Source: JAVBWI01 sp036677445 (GTDB lineage Bacteria; Bacillota; Clostridia; Christensenellales; CAG-138). From it: DNA of 64,000 nucleotides. The position numbers were made by a program, and so were the translations under genes. The notes below the pieces were generated by a model. It was not told the origin of the DNA. It made no database searches and saw only the letters and a list, made by a program, of their open reading frames with translations. Below are positions 25,863-34,436 of the stretch, piece after piece; the stretch's first letter is position 1, and each line of letters begins with the position of its first letter. Location of the stretch: NCBI GenBank assembly GCA_036677445.1, contig JAVBWI010000023.1, positions 62,001-126,000 on the forward strand. Reading direction: 5' to 3'.

Positions 25863-27596
25863 TTACGCATCGCCATAAAGTACGGGGCGGCGCATATAGC
25901 GGAAGCCGCTTGACCATGCTTCCGTTACGACGACAGCGTTTTTGCTCGACGAGCTGTGCGCCACAAGGTATGTGCCATCCGCATTCTTTGCGACTACAAT
26001 GCCGACATGATTGGTAGACACAGTGCCCGGCGCTGCCCGAAATGCCAGGTCGCCCGGCTGCGCTTCATCCCAGCCCAACGACAGCGAGTGCTTCCACTGG
26101 TTATTGGAACCATCGCCGATTGCCTCCGCTACGCTCTCATCCCCCGCGGCGTTGATGAATACCCAGGTAACGAAGCCGCTGCAGTCCAAGCCGTACGAGC
26201 GTACCTTCCCCGTCGTCTTGCTGCCTTCCGAATAAACGACGCGCGGTACGCCCCAGAGCGGATTCCAACCTAAATACGGGTACTTGCCGCCCCAGAAATA
26301 TTTGATTTGCCCCACGAGCGAATATGCGGTAAGAACAACGGACTCGCGCTGCATGGCAAGGCCGTCGGGCAGGTTGGCGCGGATAGCCGCCTCCTCCTCA
26401 CCCGTCATGTCCATGAATGCGGTATCGCCCGTAAGCGAAGCGAACAGCCGCTGGAATTCCGGCTGCATCAGTTCGTCCAGCCGCGCCCTTCGGTCGGCGT
26501 CCATGCCATATTCCGCTGCCATCTCCTCGCTGGAGCGCTCTTTGAGTATCACCTGCAGCTCGCCTTCCTCGATATGGAAGGTCAAGTCATGCATGTCCCA
26601 GAACACCTTGCCCATACCGTCGAGAGGGATCTTGCGCAGATTAAAGAGATCCAGCGGTTCCTCCACATCCAGCGAACTTGCGGCGACAAACACCGCCAGC
26701 ACATGCGACCAGTTGGATACCGCAGGCGTATCCATCGGCACAAGCGCCGTTTGCGCCGCCCCGGCATCCGTTTCATCCGTCTCTTCCGTCACCAGTACCT
26801 GACGCATCGCCTGGTACATATTGGCATCGGAGAACGCGCTACGCAAAAGATCGACGCGCTGTATAAACTGCTCGTTCAAGCCTTGGATCAGCTCTTGCAG
26901 TTGGGCGGAAACCTCGTCGCGGTATTGCTGGTATTTGCGGTAACGGGAATCGCTGGTACCGGTGAGCGTGGTTTCCGCCGGCTCCAATATTTCTTCCGCC
27001 GCTTCTACCGTAATCGTGCACTCGCTATAATATTTTTCACCGCTCAAAGGATGCGTCGCATACAAAGTAATGATATACGTTCCCGGTACGTCCGGCTGAA
27101 ATCCGCCGTCATCCTTCACACGGACCTTCAGCTTGTTGCCCATTTCATCGACCGCATACGCGATATCGCTGATATCAAACAAAGAATCGTTGACGCCAAT
27201 GGTCATATCCCGCGCGATAATCACCAGATTATACGGCCGTGGCGTGGGCGTGGGACTTGGCGTGGGCGTGGGACTTGGCGTGGGCGTGGGACTTGGCGTG
27301 GGGGGTGGCGTGGGCGTGGGCGTTATGCTCGCCGCGGGCGTTTCGCTTATGGCAGGTGTTGTATTGGTGGGGGTCTCGCTCACAACAGGCGTCCCGCTCG
27401 CCGGAGGGGTCTCACTTGCCGGAGGCGTCTCGCTCGCCGGAGGCGTTTCGCTCACGACAGGCGAAGATGTCGGCGTATCCGTATCCCCGTTTGTCGGGGC
27501 GGGCGCCTCGGTACCCTCTGCCGACGCAACCGACCCGAGGGTAACTGCAAACAAAAGCAGCACCGCTAAGGGGAAGGCGATCAACCGTTTGAGCAT
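25863..27596 (-). CDS. Secreted NlpC/P60 peptidoglycan hydrolase with Pro-rich repeats
   Basis: A 577-residue protein. The frame is open 30 codons upstream, but the ATG at 27596 follows CGGAGGAAA and starts a signal peptide (MLKRLIAFPLAVLLLFAVTL). Residues about 30-115 form a Thr/Pro/Ser/Glu linker with SETPPA and SPTPTP repeats, then an Ig-like domain (about 120-190), a helical part that may be coiled coil, and a C-terminal NlpC/P60 domain. The catalytic Cys lies in SYGLDCSGFVTWVF and the His in TNHVGIVVAKN. Such endopeptidases cut between gamma-D-Glu and the diamino acid of the stem peptide. The long linker should place the enzyme across the wall. Confidence 0.88.
   Translation of the reverse strand: MLKRLIAFPLAVLLLFAVTLGSVASAEGTEAPAPTNGDTDTPTSSPVVSETPPASETPPASETPPASGTPVVSETPTNTTPAISETPAASITPTPTPPPTPSPTPTPSPTPTPSPTPTPRPYNLVIIARDMTIGVNDSLFDISDIAYAVDEMGNKLKVRVKDDGGFQPDVPGTYIITLYATHPLSGEKYYSECTITVEAAEEILEPAETTLTGTSDSRYRKYQQYRDEVSAQLQELIQGLNEQFIQRVDLLRSAFSDANMYQAMRQVLVTEETDETDAGAAQTALVPMDTPAVSNWSHVLAVFVAASSLDVEEPLDLFNLRKIPLDGMGKVFWDMHDLTFHIEEGELQVILKERSSEEMAAEYGMDADRRARLDELMQPEFQRLFASLTGDTAFMDMTGEEEAAIRANLPDGLAMQRESVVLTAYSLVGQIKYFWGGKYPYLGWNPLWGVPRVVYSEGSKTTGKVRSYGLDCSGFVTWVFINAAGDESVAEAIGDGSNNQWKHSLSLGWDEAQPGDLAFRAAPGTVSTNHVGIVVAKNADGTYLVAHSSSSKNAVVVTEAWSSGFRYMRRPVLYGDA
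27241..27300 (-). repeat. 18-bp tandem repeat in the Pro-rich linker
   Basis: GGCGTGGGCGTGGGACTT occurs three times in a row on the plus strand, with further degenerate units after it. It encodes the TPTPSP linker of the NlpC/P60 protein and could vary in number. Confidence 0.7.
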
Positions 27597-27887
27597 GGGG
27601 CGTTTCCTCCGGTTCTCTGTTAAGTATATGGTACCACATTCCGGCTGTGGGTACAAATGGGCAGAAGCCCATCCAATACCGTACAATGAAGTAATTATAA
27701 GGATTCACTGCCTTATTGAAACATTATATCGCAAAAGCAGTCACATTTCATCCTTAATATAAAGGCGCAGCAACAAAACGGAGTAACGATGGGCATCCTC
27801 GGCCACAGTCTGCGCTTTTATGAAAAGCAATGCTCTGTGCCGGTATGCACGGCGAAAATAAAAATAGCGGAAATCCATAAAAACCCG

Positions 27888-27916
27888 TTGACAGCAAAGC
27901 AGTTTTTTAGTATTCT
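27888..27916 (+). promoter_or_regulatory. Probable promoter of the pyr operon
   Basis: TTGACA (27888-27893) and TATTCT (27911-27916) are 17 bases apart. It lies 210 bases upstream of pyrB, leaving a leader with a hairpin. The 290 bases between the NlpC/P60 start and this promoter hold no visible gene. Confidence 0.65.
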
Positions 27917-27923
27917 TGCAAAA

Positions 27924-28037
27924 ATGGGTATGCGCGTAAAACTGCGCGTACAATGCGGGCGGACCGGCTGGTACAGGATAAGGGGGGCGGACGATCGGCA
28001 TGCTGCACGGATCTCAAACATATGCATAGCAGCGTAA
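27924..28037 (+). CDS. Possible leader peptide of the pyr operon
   Basis: A 37-codon frame begins at or very near the expected transcription start and ends 8 bases before the attenuator hairpin. It is rich in Arg and has no ribosome binding site. In E. coli pyrBI a leader peptide of similar size couples translation to UTP-sensitive pausing. The idea is only suggested by position. Confidence 0.3.
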   Translation: MGMRVKLRVQCGRTGWYRIRGADDRHAARISNICIAA

Positions 28038-28044
28038 TGAAAGG

Positions 28045-28079
28045 AAACACTGGTGCTTCTGAACCAAGTGTTTTTTTTT
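28045..28079 (+). terminator. Attenuator-like terminator upstream of pyrB
   Basis: AAACACTGGT and ACCAAGTGTTT pair around GCTTCTGA with one bulged A, followed by a run of nine T. It ends 48 bases before pyrB. I see no PyrR-binding loop nearby and no antiterminator I can be certain of. Confidence 0.75.
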
Positions 28080-28126
28080 GTAAAAAATTATCCAGGAATT
28101 CTGACGACGAAAAGGAGGAGAAGAAT

Positions 28127-29047
28127 ATGCTCAAAAACAAAAGTCTGATCGCGCCCGGTGATTTCTCCATTGCGGAAATTCAGGAGGTGTTGGAGCTTGC
28201 CGACCGCATCATCCAACAACCATCTTCGTATTTAGAGGCGTGCAGGGGCAAGCTCCTTGCAAGCCTTTTTTATGAGCCTTCCACCCGCACAAAATTTTCT
28301 TTCGACGCGGCCATGCTGCGCCTGGGCGGCAGTACGGTCGGCTTTTCCGACCCTTCCACCTCCAGCGCCGCCAAGGGCGAAACCATCGCGGACAGCGCGC
28401 GTACGGTATCCCAGTATGCGGATGTGATCGTGGTACGCCACCCCAAGGAGGGGACCGCACGGCTGATGAGCCAATACGCCGATTGCCCCGTCATCAACGC
28501 GGGCGACGGCGGCCACCACCACCCCACCCAGACGCTGACGGATTTGCTGACCATACGGCATTACAAGCATACCTTCGAGGGGCTTACGGTGGGCGTCTGC
28601 GGCGACCTGAAGTTTGGCCGCACCATACACTCCATGGTCACCTGCCTGTCCCGCTATGACAACGTACGGTTTCGGTTCATCTCGCCGGAGGAGCTTAAAA
28701 TGCCCGCCTATGTCAAGGAGGAACTTATTGCGCGCAATATTCCCTACACCGAAACGGACGATCTGGAACAGGCCATGCCGGCGTTGGATATACTCTATAT
28801 GTCCCGCGTGCAGCGGGAGCGTTTCATCAGCGAAGAAGAATACTTGCGCCTGAAGGATTTCTTTATACTCACCAAAGCGAAAATGGCGCTGGCAAAACCG
28901 GATATGATCGTCATGCATCCCCTGCCCCGCGTCAACGAGATCGCCACCGAAGTGGACTCCGACCCGCGTGCAGTCTATTTTGAGCAGGTGAAGTTTGGCA
29001 TGTATGTGCGTATGGCGCTCATCATGAAGCTGCTGGGCGTGGAATAA
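28127..29047 (+). CDS. pyrB: Aspartate carbamoyltransferase catalytic subunit
   Basis: A 306-residue enzyme that joins carbamoyl phosphate and aspartate, the first committed step of pyrimidine synthesis. It shows the carbamoyl phosphate loop FYEPSTRTKFSFDAA, the HPKEGTARL region that includes the mobile 80s loop, NAGDGGHHHPTQTLTDLLTI, and MHPLPRVNEIATEVD. The frame is open 58 codons upstream, but the ATG at 28127 follows AAGGAGGAG and matches the family length. It is the first gene of seven. The attenuator at 28045 suggests control by pyrimidine level. It pairs with the PyrI subunit encoded next. Confidence 0.97.
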   Translation: MLKNKSLIAPGDFSIAEIQEVLELADRIIQQPSSYLEACRGKLLASLFYEPSTRTKFSFDAAMLRLGGSTVGFSDPSTSSAAKGETIADSARTVSQYADVIVVRHPKEGTARLMSQYADCPVINAGDGGHHHPTQTLTDLLTIRHYKHTFEGLTVGVCGDLKFGRTIHSMVTCLSRYDNVRFRFISPEELKMPAYVKEELIARNIPYTETDDLEQAMPALDILYMSRVQRERFISEEEYLRLKDFFILTKAKMALAKPDMIVMHPLPRVNEIATEVDSDPRAVYFEQVKFGMYVRMALIMKLLGVE

Positions 29048-29075
29048 GGGCTGTGACACGAAGGAGGAACGTGCT

Positions 29076-29498
29076 ATGATCAATGTATCCAAACTCAAAG
29101 AGGGCATCGTCATCGACCACATCCGGGCGGGGCACGGGTATAAAATTTTTCAGCAGCTGGGGCTGGACCAGCTCGACGACGTGGTCGTGCTCATGCGAAA
29201 CGTCAACAGCACCAAGATGGGCCGCAAGGATCTGATCAAGATCGAAACAAATCTGGAGCTGGACCTGGACGTGCTGGGCCTCATCGACCCCAACGTGACC
29301 ATCTCCTACGTGAAGGAAGGCGTACGGGTCAGCAAGATCAAGCTTTCGCCGCCGCAGGAGGTCAAAGGCATACTCACCTGCAAAAATCCCCGCTGCATCA
29401 CCAACCAGGAGCATATCGAAAACGTCGTTTTCCGGCTGGTGGATACGGAAAAAAACGAGTATGCCTGCGAATACTGTGACGCGCGCACGCGCCTGTAA
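29076..29498 (+). CDS. pyrI: Aspartate carbamoyltransferase regulatory subunit
   Basis: A 140-residue subunit with an N-terminal allosteric nucleotide-binding domain (VSKLKEGIVIDHIRAGHGYK) and a C-terminal zinc domain whose ligands are CxxxxC (CKNPRC) and CxxC (CEYC). It binds PyrB trimers and gives feedback control by CTP and UTP and activation by ATP. Its presence means the enzyme is of the allosteric dodecamer class, unlike the unregulated PyrB of Bacillus. It lies 28 bases after pyrB and 9 bases before pyrC, behind AAGGAGGAA. Confidence 0.96.
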   Translation: MINVSKLKEGIVIDHIRAGHGYKIFQQLGLDQLDDVVVLMRNVNSTKMGRKDLIKIETNLELDLDVLGLIDPNVTISYVKEGVRVSKIKLSPPQEVKGILTCKNPRCITNQEHIENVVFRLVDTEKNEYACEYCDARTRL

Positions 29499-29507
29499 GG
29501 AACGGCC

Positions 29508-30668
29508 ATGATCGTACAATATCACAACGCGCGTCTTGTGGACGCTATGGGCGACCGCTTTGGCGACCTGTATGCAGAGTATGGCGTGATACGCTATTGC
29601 GGCGAAGGGACAGAGCAGCGCAGCGATGTGCAGCTTGATCTGTGCGGCCGCGTGCTGATGCCCGCGTTTATCGACCTGCACTGCCATTTGCGCGACCCGG
29701 GTTATCCGGATAAGGAGACAATGGAAACCGCTATGCGCGCCGCGGTCAAGGGCGGCTATGCATTTTTATGCGCCATGGCCAACACCGACCCCGTTTGCTC
29801 CACGCCGGAGCTGGTGGAGGTCAACCACAAAAAAGCGCGATCGCTTCGCCTGTGCCGTCTGATACAGTCCGCCGCCGCGGGCGAAAACCTGGACGACGCT
29901 GTCCCTACCGATCGCGCCGCGCTCTCCCGCGTGACGCGCATACTAACCAACGATGGCAAGACGATATTTTCCGACGCATTCATGCGGCAGCTGCTGCTCG
30001 ACTCCCGCGAATACGGCTTTGTCATCAGCACGCATTGCCAGCCAGAGCGGCAGATTGTAGCGCGGGATATCGCCCTTTTGCGCGAGGTGGGCGGAAACCT
30101 GCACGTTGGGCATATCAGCCGCGCCGAAACCGTGGAGATGATCCGCCGGGCAAAAGCGGAAGGGCTCCGTTTGACCTGCGAGGTTACACCGCACCACCTG
30201 TTTGGGTGGGACGACCCATATAAAGTCAACCCGCCGCTCCGCACACAATCGGACGTAGAGGCACTCATAAAAGGCATACAGGACGGTACGGTGGATTGCC
30301 TTTCCACCGACCACGCGCCGCATACGCCGGCGGATAAGGCTGCGGGCATGGCCGGGATTTCCAACATCGAATACGCCATACAGGTATTCCTGCAGGTGTT
30401 TTACGAGAACGGCATCCCGCTCACGCGGCTAAGCGAACTCACCTCCCTTGCCCCCGCGAAGCGGCTGGGAGTAAAGGCCGGACTGCTCGCAGCCGGATAC
30501 CCGGCGGATCTGGTTGTGCTGGAGCCGGACGGGGAACATACGGTACGGCGTGCGCAAATGCTCTCGAAATCCAACAACACGCCGTTTGAGGGCAGAAAGG
30601 TGCGCGGGCAGGTACTGCAAACGATCGTGGAAGGAGAAGTACGCTATGAGCATGGACAGGCTGTATAA
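29508..30668 (+). CDS. pyrC: Dihydroorotase
   Basis: A 386-residue zinc amidohydrolase that closes carbamoyl aspartate to dihydroorotate. The metal site is HxH in FIDLHCHLRDPGYPDKE, further His residues are in STHCQPE and NLHVGHISR, and the catalytic Asp is in CLSTDHAPHT. The carboxylated Lys is replaced or shifted as is usual for the class I group. It ends with KVRGQVLQTIVEGEVRYEHG. It starts 9 bases after pyrI and its last 23 bases overlap pyrF, so translation is coupled. Confidence 0.95.
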   Translation: MIVQYHNARLVDAMGDRFGDLYAEYGVIRYCGEGTEQRSDVQLDLCGRVLMPAFIDLHCHLRDPGYPDKETMETAMRAAVKGGYAFLCAMANTDPVCSTPELVEVNHKKARSLRLCRLIQSAAAGENLDDAVPTDRAALSRVTRILTNDGKTIFSDAFMRQLLLDSREYGFVISTHCQPERQIVARDIALLREVGGNLHVGHISRAETVEMIRRAKAEGLRLTCEVTPHHLFGWDDPYKVNPPLRTQSDVEALIKGIQDGTVDCLSTDHAPHTPADKAAGMAGISNIEYAIQVFLQVFYENGIPLTRLSELTSLAPAKRLGVKAGLLAAGYPADLVVLEPDGEHTVRRAQMLSKSNNTPFEGRKVRGQVLQTIVEGEVRYEHGQAV

Positions 30669-31497
30669 CGACGTACAAAAGAAAGGCCCCGTCTGTGTGG
30701 GGCTGGATACGCAGCTTTCCTTTTTACCGGAGTATTTGAAACAACGGGATGTATCCGAGGGGGAAAAGATATTCGAGTTCAACCGGAAGATCATCGACGC
30801 AACATATGAACACGCCGGCTGCTTCAAGGTGCAGATCGCCTGTTACGAGGCGCTGGGGCTGGACGGCATGCAGGCGTTTGCGAACACGGTACGGTACGCG
30901 CGGCAAAAGGGCAGCGTGGTGATATCCGACGTCAAGCGCGGCGACATCGCCTCCACCGCCTCACAGTATGCGCAGGGGCATTTTACCGGCGACTTTGAAA
31001 CGGATATCATCACCGTCAACGCCTATATGGGGGAAGATGCGATCTCCCCGTATTACCCGTACCTTGAAAAAGGAAAGGGGCTGTTCATACTGGTCAAGAC
31101 CTCCAACCCCAGCGGAAAGGATTTTCAGGATCTCAGTACCGGCGGCCTGACACTCTACCAGCGTATGGCGCAAAAGGTTGCCGCGTGGGGCGAAGCGTTT
31201 ATAGGCGGGAGCGGTTTTTCCGCCATCGGCGCGGTTACGGGACTGACCTATCCGGAGGAATTCGAGCTGATCCGCACGCTGATGCCGCATACGTTCCTGC
31301 TCATTCCCGGCTACGGTGCGCAGGGCGGCACCGGCCGAGATATCGCAGGCTTCTTCCGCGACGGCCTGCGCGGGGTCGTCAACTCCTCACGGGGGCTGAT
31401 CACCGCGCACAGGGGCAAGACCGAGGACGAGGATTTCGATATGTATGTGTATAACGCCGTCTGCGCCATGCGGGAGGATATTCTTTCATGGCTGTGA
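30646..31497 (+). CDS. pyrF: Orotidine 5'-phosphate decarboxylase (type 2)
   Basis: A 283-residue enzyme that decarboxylates OMP to UMP. Length and motifs place it in the longer type 2 group: CVGLDTQLSFLPEYL, then the catalytic SDVKRGDIASTASQYAQ with Lys-Arg-Gly-Asp, and LIPGYGAQGGTGRDIAGFF for phosphate binding. The ATG at 30646 has AAGGAGAAG at a good distance. A second ATG two codons later is possible. It overlaps pyrC upstream and pyrK downstream. Confidence 0.95.
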   Translation: MSMDRLYNDVQKKGPVCVGLDTQLSFLPEYLKQRDVSEGEKIFEFNRKIIDATYEHAGCFKVQIACYEALGLDGMQAFANTVRYARQKGSVVISDVKRGDIASTASQYAQGHFTGDFETDIITVNAYMGEDAISPYYPYLEKGKGLFILVKTSNPSGKDFQDLSTGGLTLYQRMAQKVAAWGEAFIGGSGFSAIGAVTGLTYPEEFELIRTLMPHTFLLIPGYGAQGGTGRDIAGFFRDGLRGVVNSSRGLITAHRGKTEDEDFDMYVYNAVCAMREDILSWL

Positions 31498-32204
31498 TAT
31501 TGGAAAACGCGCCCGTCGCAGAAGGCGTTTACCGTATGCGGCTTGGCGGCGCGCCGGCGGGCCGCGCGGGGCAGTTTGTGATGCTGCGGCAGACCGGCAT
31601 ACTGGATCCTTTCTTGGGCAGGCCCATCAGCCTGTTCGATGCGAACGCGGAAAAAGGCGAGTTGACGCTGATTTATCAAACGGTCGGCCGCGGCACAGTC
31701 CTGTTTTCAAAATTATTGCCTGGGCAGCAACTGGAGGTACAGGGCCCCTATGGCAACGGGTTCCCGCTTGTGCCCGGTGACGCGGTATTGATCGGCGGCG
31801 GCATAGGCGCGGCCCCGCTGTATCTGCTCGCGCGCGAGCTGCGCGCTTCACAGCCGCAGCGCCGCATAGATGCGTTCCTCGGCTTCCGTGAGGAGGCGTA
31901 TCTGAAAGAGGCGTTCGAAGCGTTTGCGGATGCGGTGCGGGTGAATATCGGCGGGTTTGTGACGGCGGATGTGGATTTTTCACGATCCGCGACATACTAT
32001 GCCTGCGGCCCCGCGCCCATGCTGCGCGCGGCCGCTTCCGCCGCGGAAGCGGCGGGCGCAACGCTCTATGTATCGCTGGAAAAGCACATGGCCTGCGGCG
32101 TGGGCGCCTGCTTGGGCTGCACGTGCAAAACGGCAAAAGGCAACAAGCGCGTATGTAAGGACGGGCCGGTATTTTTGGCTTCGGAGGTGCGGCATGCTAT
32201 ATAA
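31488..32204 (+). CDS. pyrK: Dihydroorotate dehydrogenase electron transfer subunit
   Basis: A 238-residue FAD and [2Fe-2S] protein that passes electrons from the PyrD subunit to NAD+. The FAD-binding barrel contains GRPISLFDAN, the NAD domain has LIGGGIGAAPLYLLAREL, and the iron-sulphur ligands are in ACGVGACLGCTCKT with a fourth Cys in KRVCKDGPVF. It overlaps pyrF by 10 bases and pyrD by 11 bases. Its presence shows that PyrD is the NAD-dependent type 1B enzyme. Confidence 0.95.
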   Translation: MAVILENAPVAEGVYRMRLGGAPAGRAGQFVMLRQTGILDPFLGRPISLFDANAEKGELTLIYQTVGRGTVLFSKLLPGQQLEVQGPYGNGFPLVPGDAVLIGGGIGAAPLYLLARELRASQPQRRIDAFLGFREEAYLKEAFEAFADAVRVNIGGFVTADVDFSRSATYYACGPAPMLRAAASAAEAAGATLYVSLEKHMACGVGACLGCTCKTAKGNKRVCKDGPVFLASEVRHAI

Positions 32205-33102
32205 TCCGCTGCAAACCGAACTGTTGGGCGTACCGCTCAAAAATCCTGTGATCGCCGCCTCCGGCACGTTCGGCTTCGGGCGGGAGTATTCTGCGCTCTT
32301 TGACGTTTCCCTCTTGGGTGGCGTCAGCGGCAAAGGACTCACGCTTTACGGCAGCCGCGGCAACGACGGCATGCGCGTATTGGAAACCCCGGCTGGCATG
32401 CTCAACAGCATCGGGCTGGAAAACCCCGGCGTAGCGCATTTCGTTGCGGAGGAAGCCGCATATATGCGTTCTTTAGGGTGCGCGGTGCTCGCAAACCTGG
32501 GTGGCCACAGCGAAGAAGAGTATATCGAAGGCGCACGTCTCTTGAACGACGCGGATATCGATATACTGGAGCTGAACATCTCCTGCCCCAACGTCAAAGC
32601 GGGTGGCATGGCGTTCGGCCTGCTGCCGGAAACCGCCGCAAATATTACCCGGGAAGTAAAAGCCGTCAGCAAGCATCCCCTGTTGGTCAAGCTTTCACCC
32701 AATGCGCCGGATCTTGTCTCCGTTGCGCTCGCTTGCGAAGAGTCGGGCGCGGACGGGCTGAGCCTGGTCAACACCTTCCTGGGCATGGCCATCGACGTGG
32801 AGAAGAAAAAGGCGGTATTCGGCAACGTGTATGCGGGCCTTTCCGGCCCCGCGATATTCCCGCTGGCGCTGCGAATGGCACACCAGGTATGCAGGCGCGT
32901 AAGCATCCCCGTGGTGGGCATGGGCGGCATCGCCACCGCCCATGACGCGCTGTGCTTTTTGATGGCCGGGGCACGCGCGGTGCAGGTGGGCGCGATGACA
33001 TTCGCGGACCCCCTCGCCATGCTGCGTATCATCGACGGGCTCAAAGACTATTGCGAAAAACACGATATACAAAATATCAGCGAAATCTGCGGCATCGTAT
33101 AG
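32194..33102 (+). CDS. pyrD: Dihydroorotate dehydrogenase B, catalytic subunit
   Basis: A 302-residue FMN enzyme of the 1B class, oxidising dihydroorotate to orotate together with PyrK. Motifs are NPVIAASGTFGFGREY, MLNSIGLENPGV, LELNISCPNVKAGGMAFG with the catalytic Cys, LLVKLSPNAPD, and FMN phosphate binding in VVGMGGIATAHDAL with GARAVQVGAM. The frame is open far upstream into pyrK, but the ATG at 32194 follows CGGAGGTG and gives the normal family length. It lies 8 bases before pyrE. Confidence 0.96.
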   Translation: MLYNPLQTELLGVPLKNPVIAASGTFGFGREYSALFDVSLLGGVSGKGLTLYGSRGNDGMRVLETPAGMLNSIGLENPGVAHFVAEEAAYMRSLGCAVLANLGGHSEEEYIEGARLLNDADIDILELNISCPNVKAGGMAFGLLPETAANITREVKAVSKHPLLVKLSPNAPDLVSVALACEESGADGLSLVNTFLGMAIDVEKKKAVFGNVYAGLSGPAIFPLALRMAHQVCRRVSIPVVGMGGIATAHDALCFLMAGARAVQVGAMTFADPLAMLRIIDGLKDYCEKHDIQNISEICGIV

Positions 33103-33110
33103 GAGGAACT

Positions 33111-33692
33111 ATGGATCAGAACCTTGAAACAATGAAGCAATGCGAAGCATTTCTGGAGGGGCATTTTCTGCTTTCCTCCGGCAGGCACAGCGGCGGCTAC
33201 TGCCAGTGCGCAAAGCTGCTGCGCTTCCCTGACCGTGCGGCCGAGGTGTTGCGCTCTGTTTGCGCGCAGGTGCGGGCGCTACCCATCACCAAGGTATGCG
33301 GCCCGGCGATGGGCGGCATCATCGTTTCCTATGAGCTCTCGCGCCAACTTGGCGTGGAAAGCATATTTACCGAGCGCAAGGACGGCGAAATGCAGCTTCG
33401 GCGCGGCTTTTCCGTGGGCCCGGGCGATAAAATCCTCATTGCCGAGGACGTGGTCACCACCGGCAAATCCACAATGGAGACGGTGAAGGTGCTGGAGGAT
33501 ATGGGTGCGCAAGTCATCGGTGCCGCCTGCATTGTGGACAGGCGCACGGCGGACTGCGGTTTCCCGCTGCCCGTGTACGCGGCGCTAACGCTCGACATCA
33601 GGACCTACGACGCGGATGCGTGCCCGTTGTGCGAAAAGGGTGAAATTCCACTTGAAAAGCCGGGCAGCCGCGAGATACCCGCGAAGTCGTGA
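33111..33692 (+). CDS. pyrE: Orotate phosphoribosyltransferase
   Basis: A 193-residue enzyme that adds orotate to PRPP. The PRPP-binding motif is KILIAEDVVTTGKSTMETV, and substrate residues are in HFLLSSGRHSGGYCQCAK. An extra C-terminal CPLCEKGEIPLEKPGSR is usual in Clostridia. The start at 33111 follows AGGAGGA. It is the last gene of the pyr operon. The window has no carAB, pyrR or pyrP. Confidence 0.95.
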   Translation: MDQNLETMKQCEAFLEGHFLLSSGRHSGGYCQCAKLLRFPDRAAEVLRSVCAQVRALPITKVCGPAMGGIIVSYELSRQLGVESIFTERKDGEMQLRRGFSVGPGDKILIAEDVVTTGKSTMETVKVLEDMGAQVIGAACIVDRRTADCGFPLPVYAALTLDIRTYDADACPLCEKGEIPLEKPGSREIPAKS

Positions 33693-33818
33693 CAAGCCAT
33701 ACCGCGATGCGCATATGAAAAATGATCGCAGGTTTTGTTTCCCCCTTGTATAAAACCCAGAAAGCGACAAATACTACTCCTGCATCCAAAAACGCATGGC
33801 ATACAGGAGGGCATCCAT

Positions 33819-34376
33819 TTGAAAGCGACAGGAATCGTAAGACGCATCGATGAACTCGGGCGCGTAGTCATCCCCAAGGAGATCCGCAGGACGCTCCGCA
33901 TACGTGAGGGCGACCCGCTGGAGATATTCACCGACCGCGAAGGTGAGGTCATACTCAAGAAATACTCGCCCATTGGCGAACTGAATGATTTTTCGCGCGA
34001 GTACGCGGTGGCCATGCACCAGAATCTCGGACATATCGCCGCAATCTGCGATAAGGACGTCATTATCACCGTGGCGGGCGCGAGCAGGCGTGAGCTGATG
34101 GAAAAGGCGATTCACGAGGACGTGGAGCAGGTCATGCAGTCACGCACAAAAGTAATGCGTTCCGCCTCCAGGGGGGAGGAACTTTTGAACGTCACTGCCA
34201 ATGATGAGGAAAACCATCCCTACCGCGCGCAGGTGATCGTGCCTATTTTAGCGGAGGGCGACGCGATTGGCGCCGTGATGCTGCTCTCGCGCGAGCCGGA
34301 TACCGTGATGGGACCCACCGAAATGAAGGTTGCGGAGACCGCCGCAAGCTTTATAGGCAAACAGATGGAGCAGTAA
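33819..34376 (+). CDS. spoVT: Stage V sporulation protein T (AbrB-like regulator)
   Basis: A 185-residue regulator. The N-terminal swapped-hairpin AbrB domain reads KATGIVRRIDELGRVVIPKE, then IRRTLRIREGDPLEIF. The C-terminal GAF-like domain follows after about residue 55. The first codon is TTG at 33819, as in many spoVT genes: the sequence from there aligns with the family start, and ACAGGAGGG lies 8 bases upstream. It acts in the forespore late in sporulation. It is separate from the pyr operon by 126 bases and is closed by a terminator at 34402. This is the clearest sign that the organism forms spores. Confidence 0.93.
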   Translation: MKATGIVRRIDELGRVVIPKEIRRTLRIREGDPLEIFTDREGEVILKKYSPIGELNDFSREYAVAMHQNLGHIAAICDKDVIITVAGASRRELMEKAIHEDVEQVMQSRTKVMRSASRGEELLNVTANDEENHPYRAQVIVPILAEGDAIGAVMLLSREPDTVMGPTEMKVAETAASFIGKQMEQ

Positions 34377-34401
34377 CGCTGCGATTTACCAGAATGTAGC
34401 A

Positions 34402-34434
34402 AAAGCGGGAGGCAAAAATGCCTCCCGCTTTTAT
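34402..34434. terminator. Bidirectional terminator between spoVT and a lipoprotein gene
   Basis: AAAGCGGGAGGCA and TGCCTCCCGCTTTT pair around AAAA. It serves the convergent genes on both sides. Confidence 0.85.
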
Positions 34435-34436
34435 TA

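Noticed and set aside
26307..27569. Plus-strand frame of 420 codons opposite the NlpC/P60 gene
   Set aside because: It is Arg/Gly-rich low complexity caused by the repeats in the real gene on the other strand.
27923..28080. PyrR-binding RNA loop in the pyr leader
   Set aside because: I looked for the conserved PyrR loop and did not find a convincing match.
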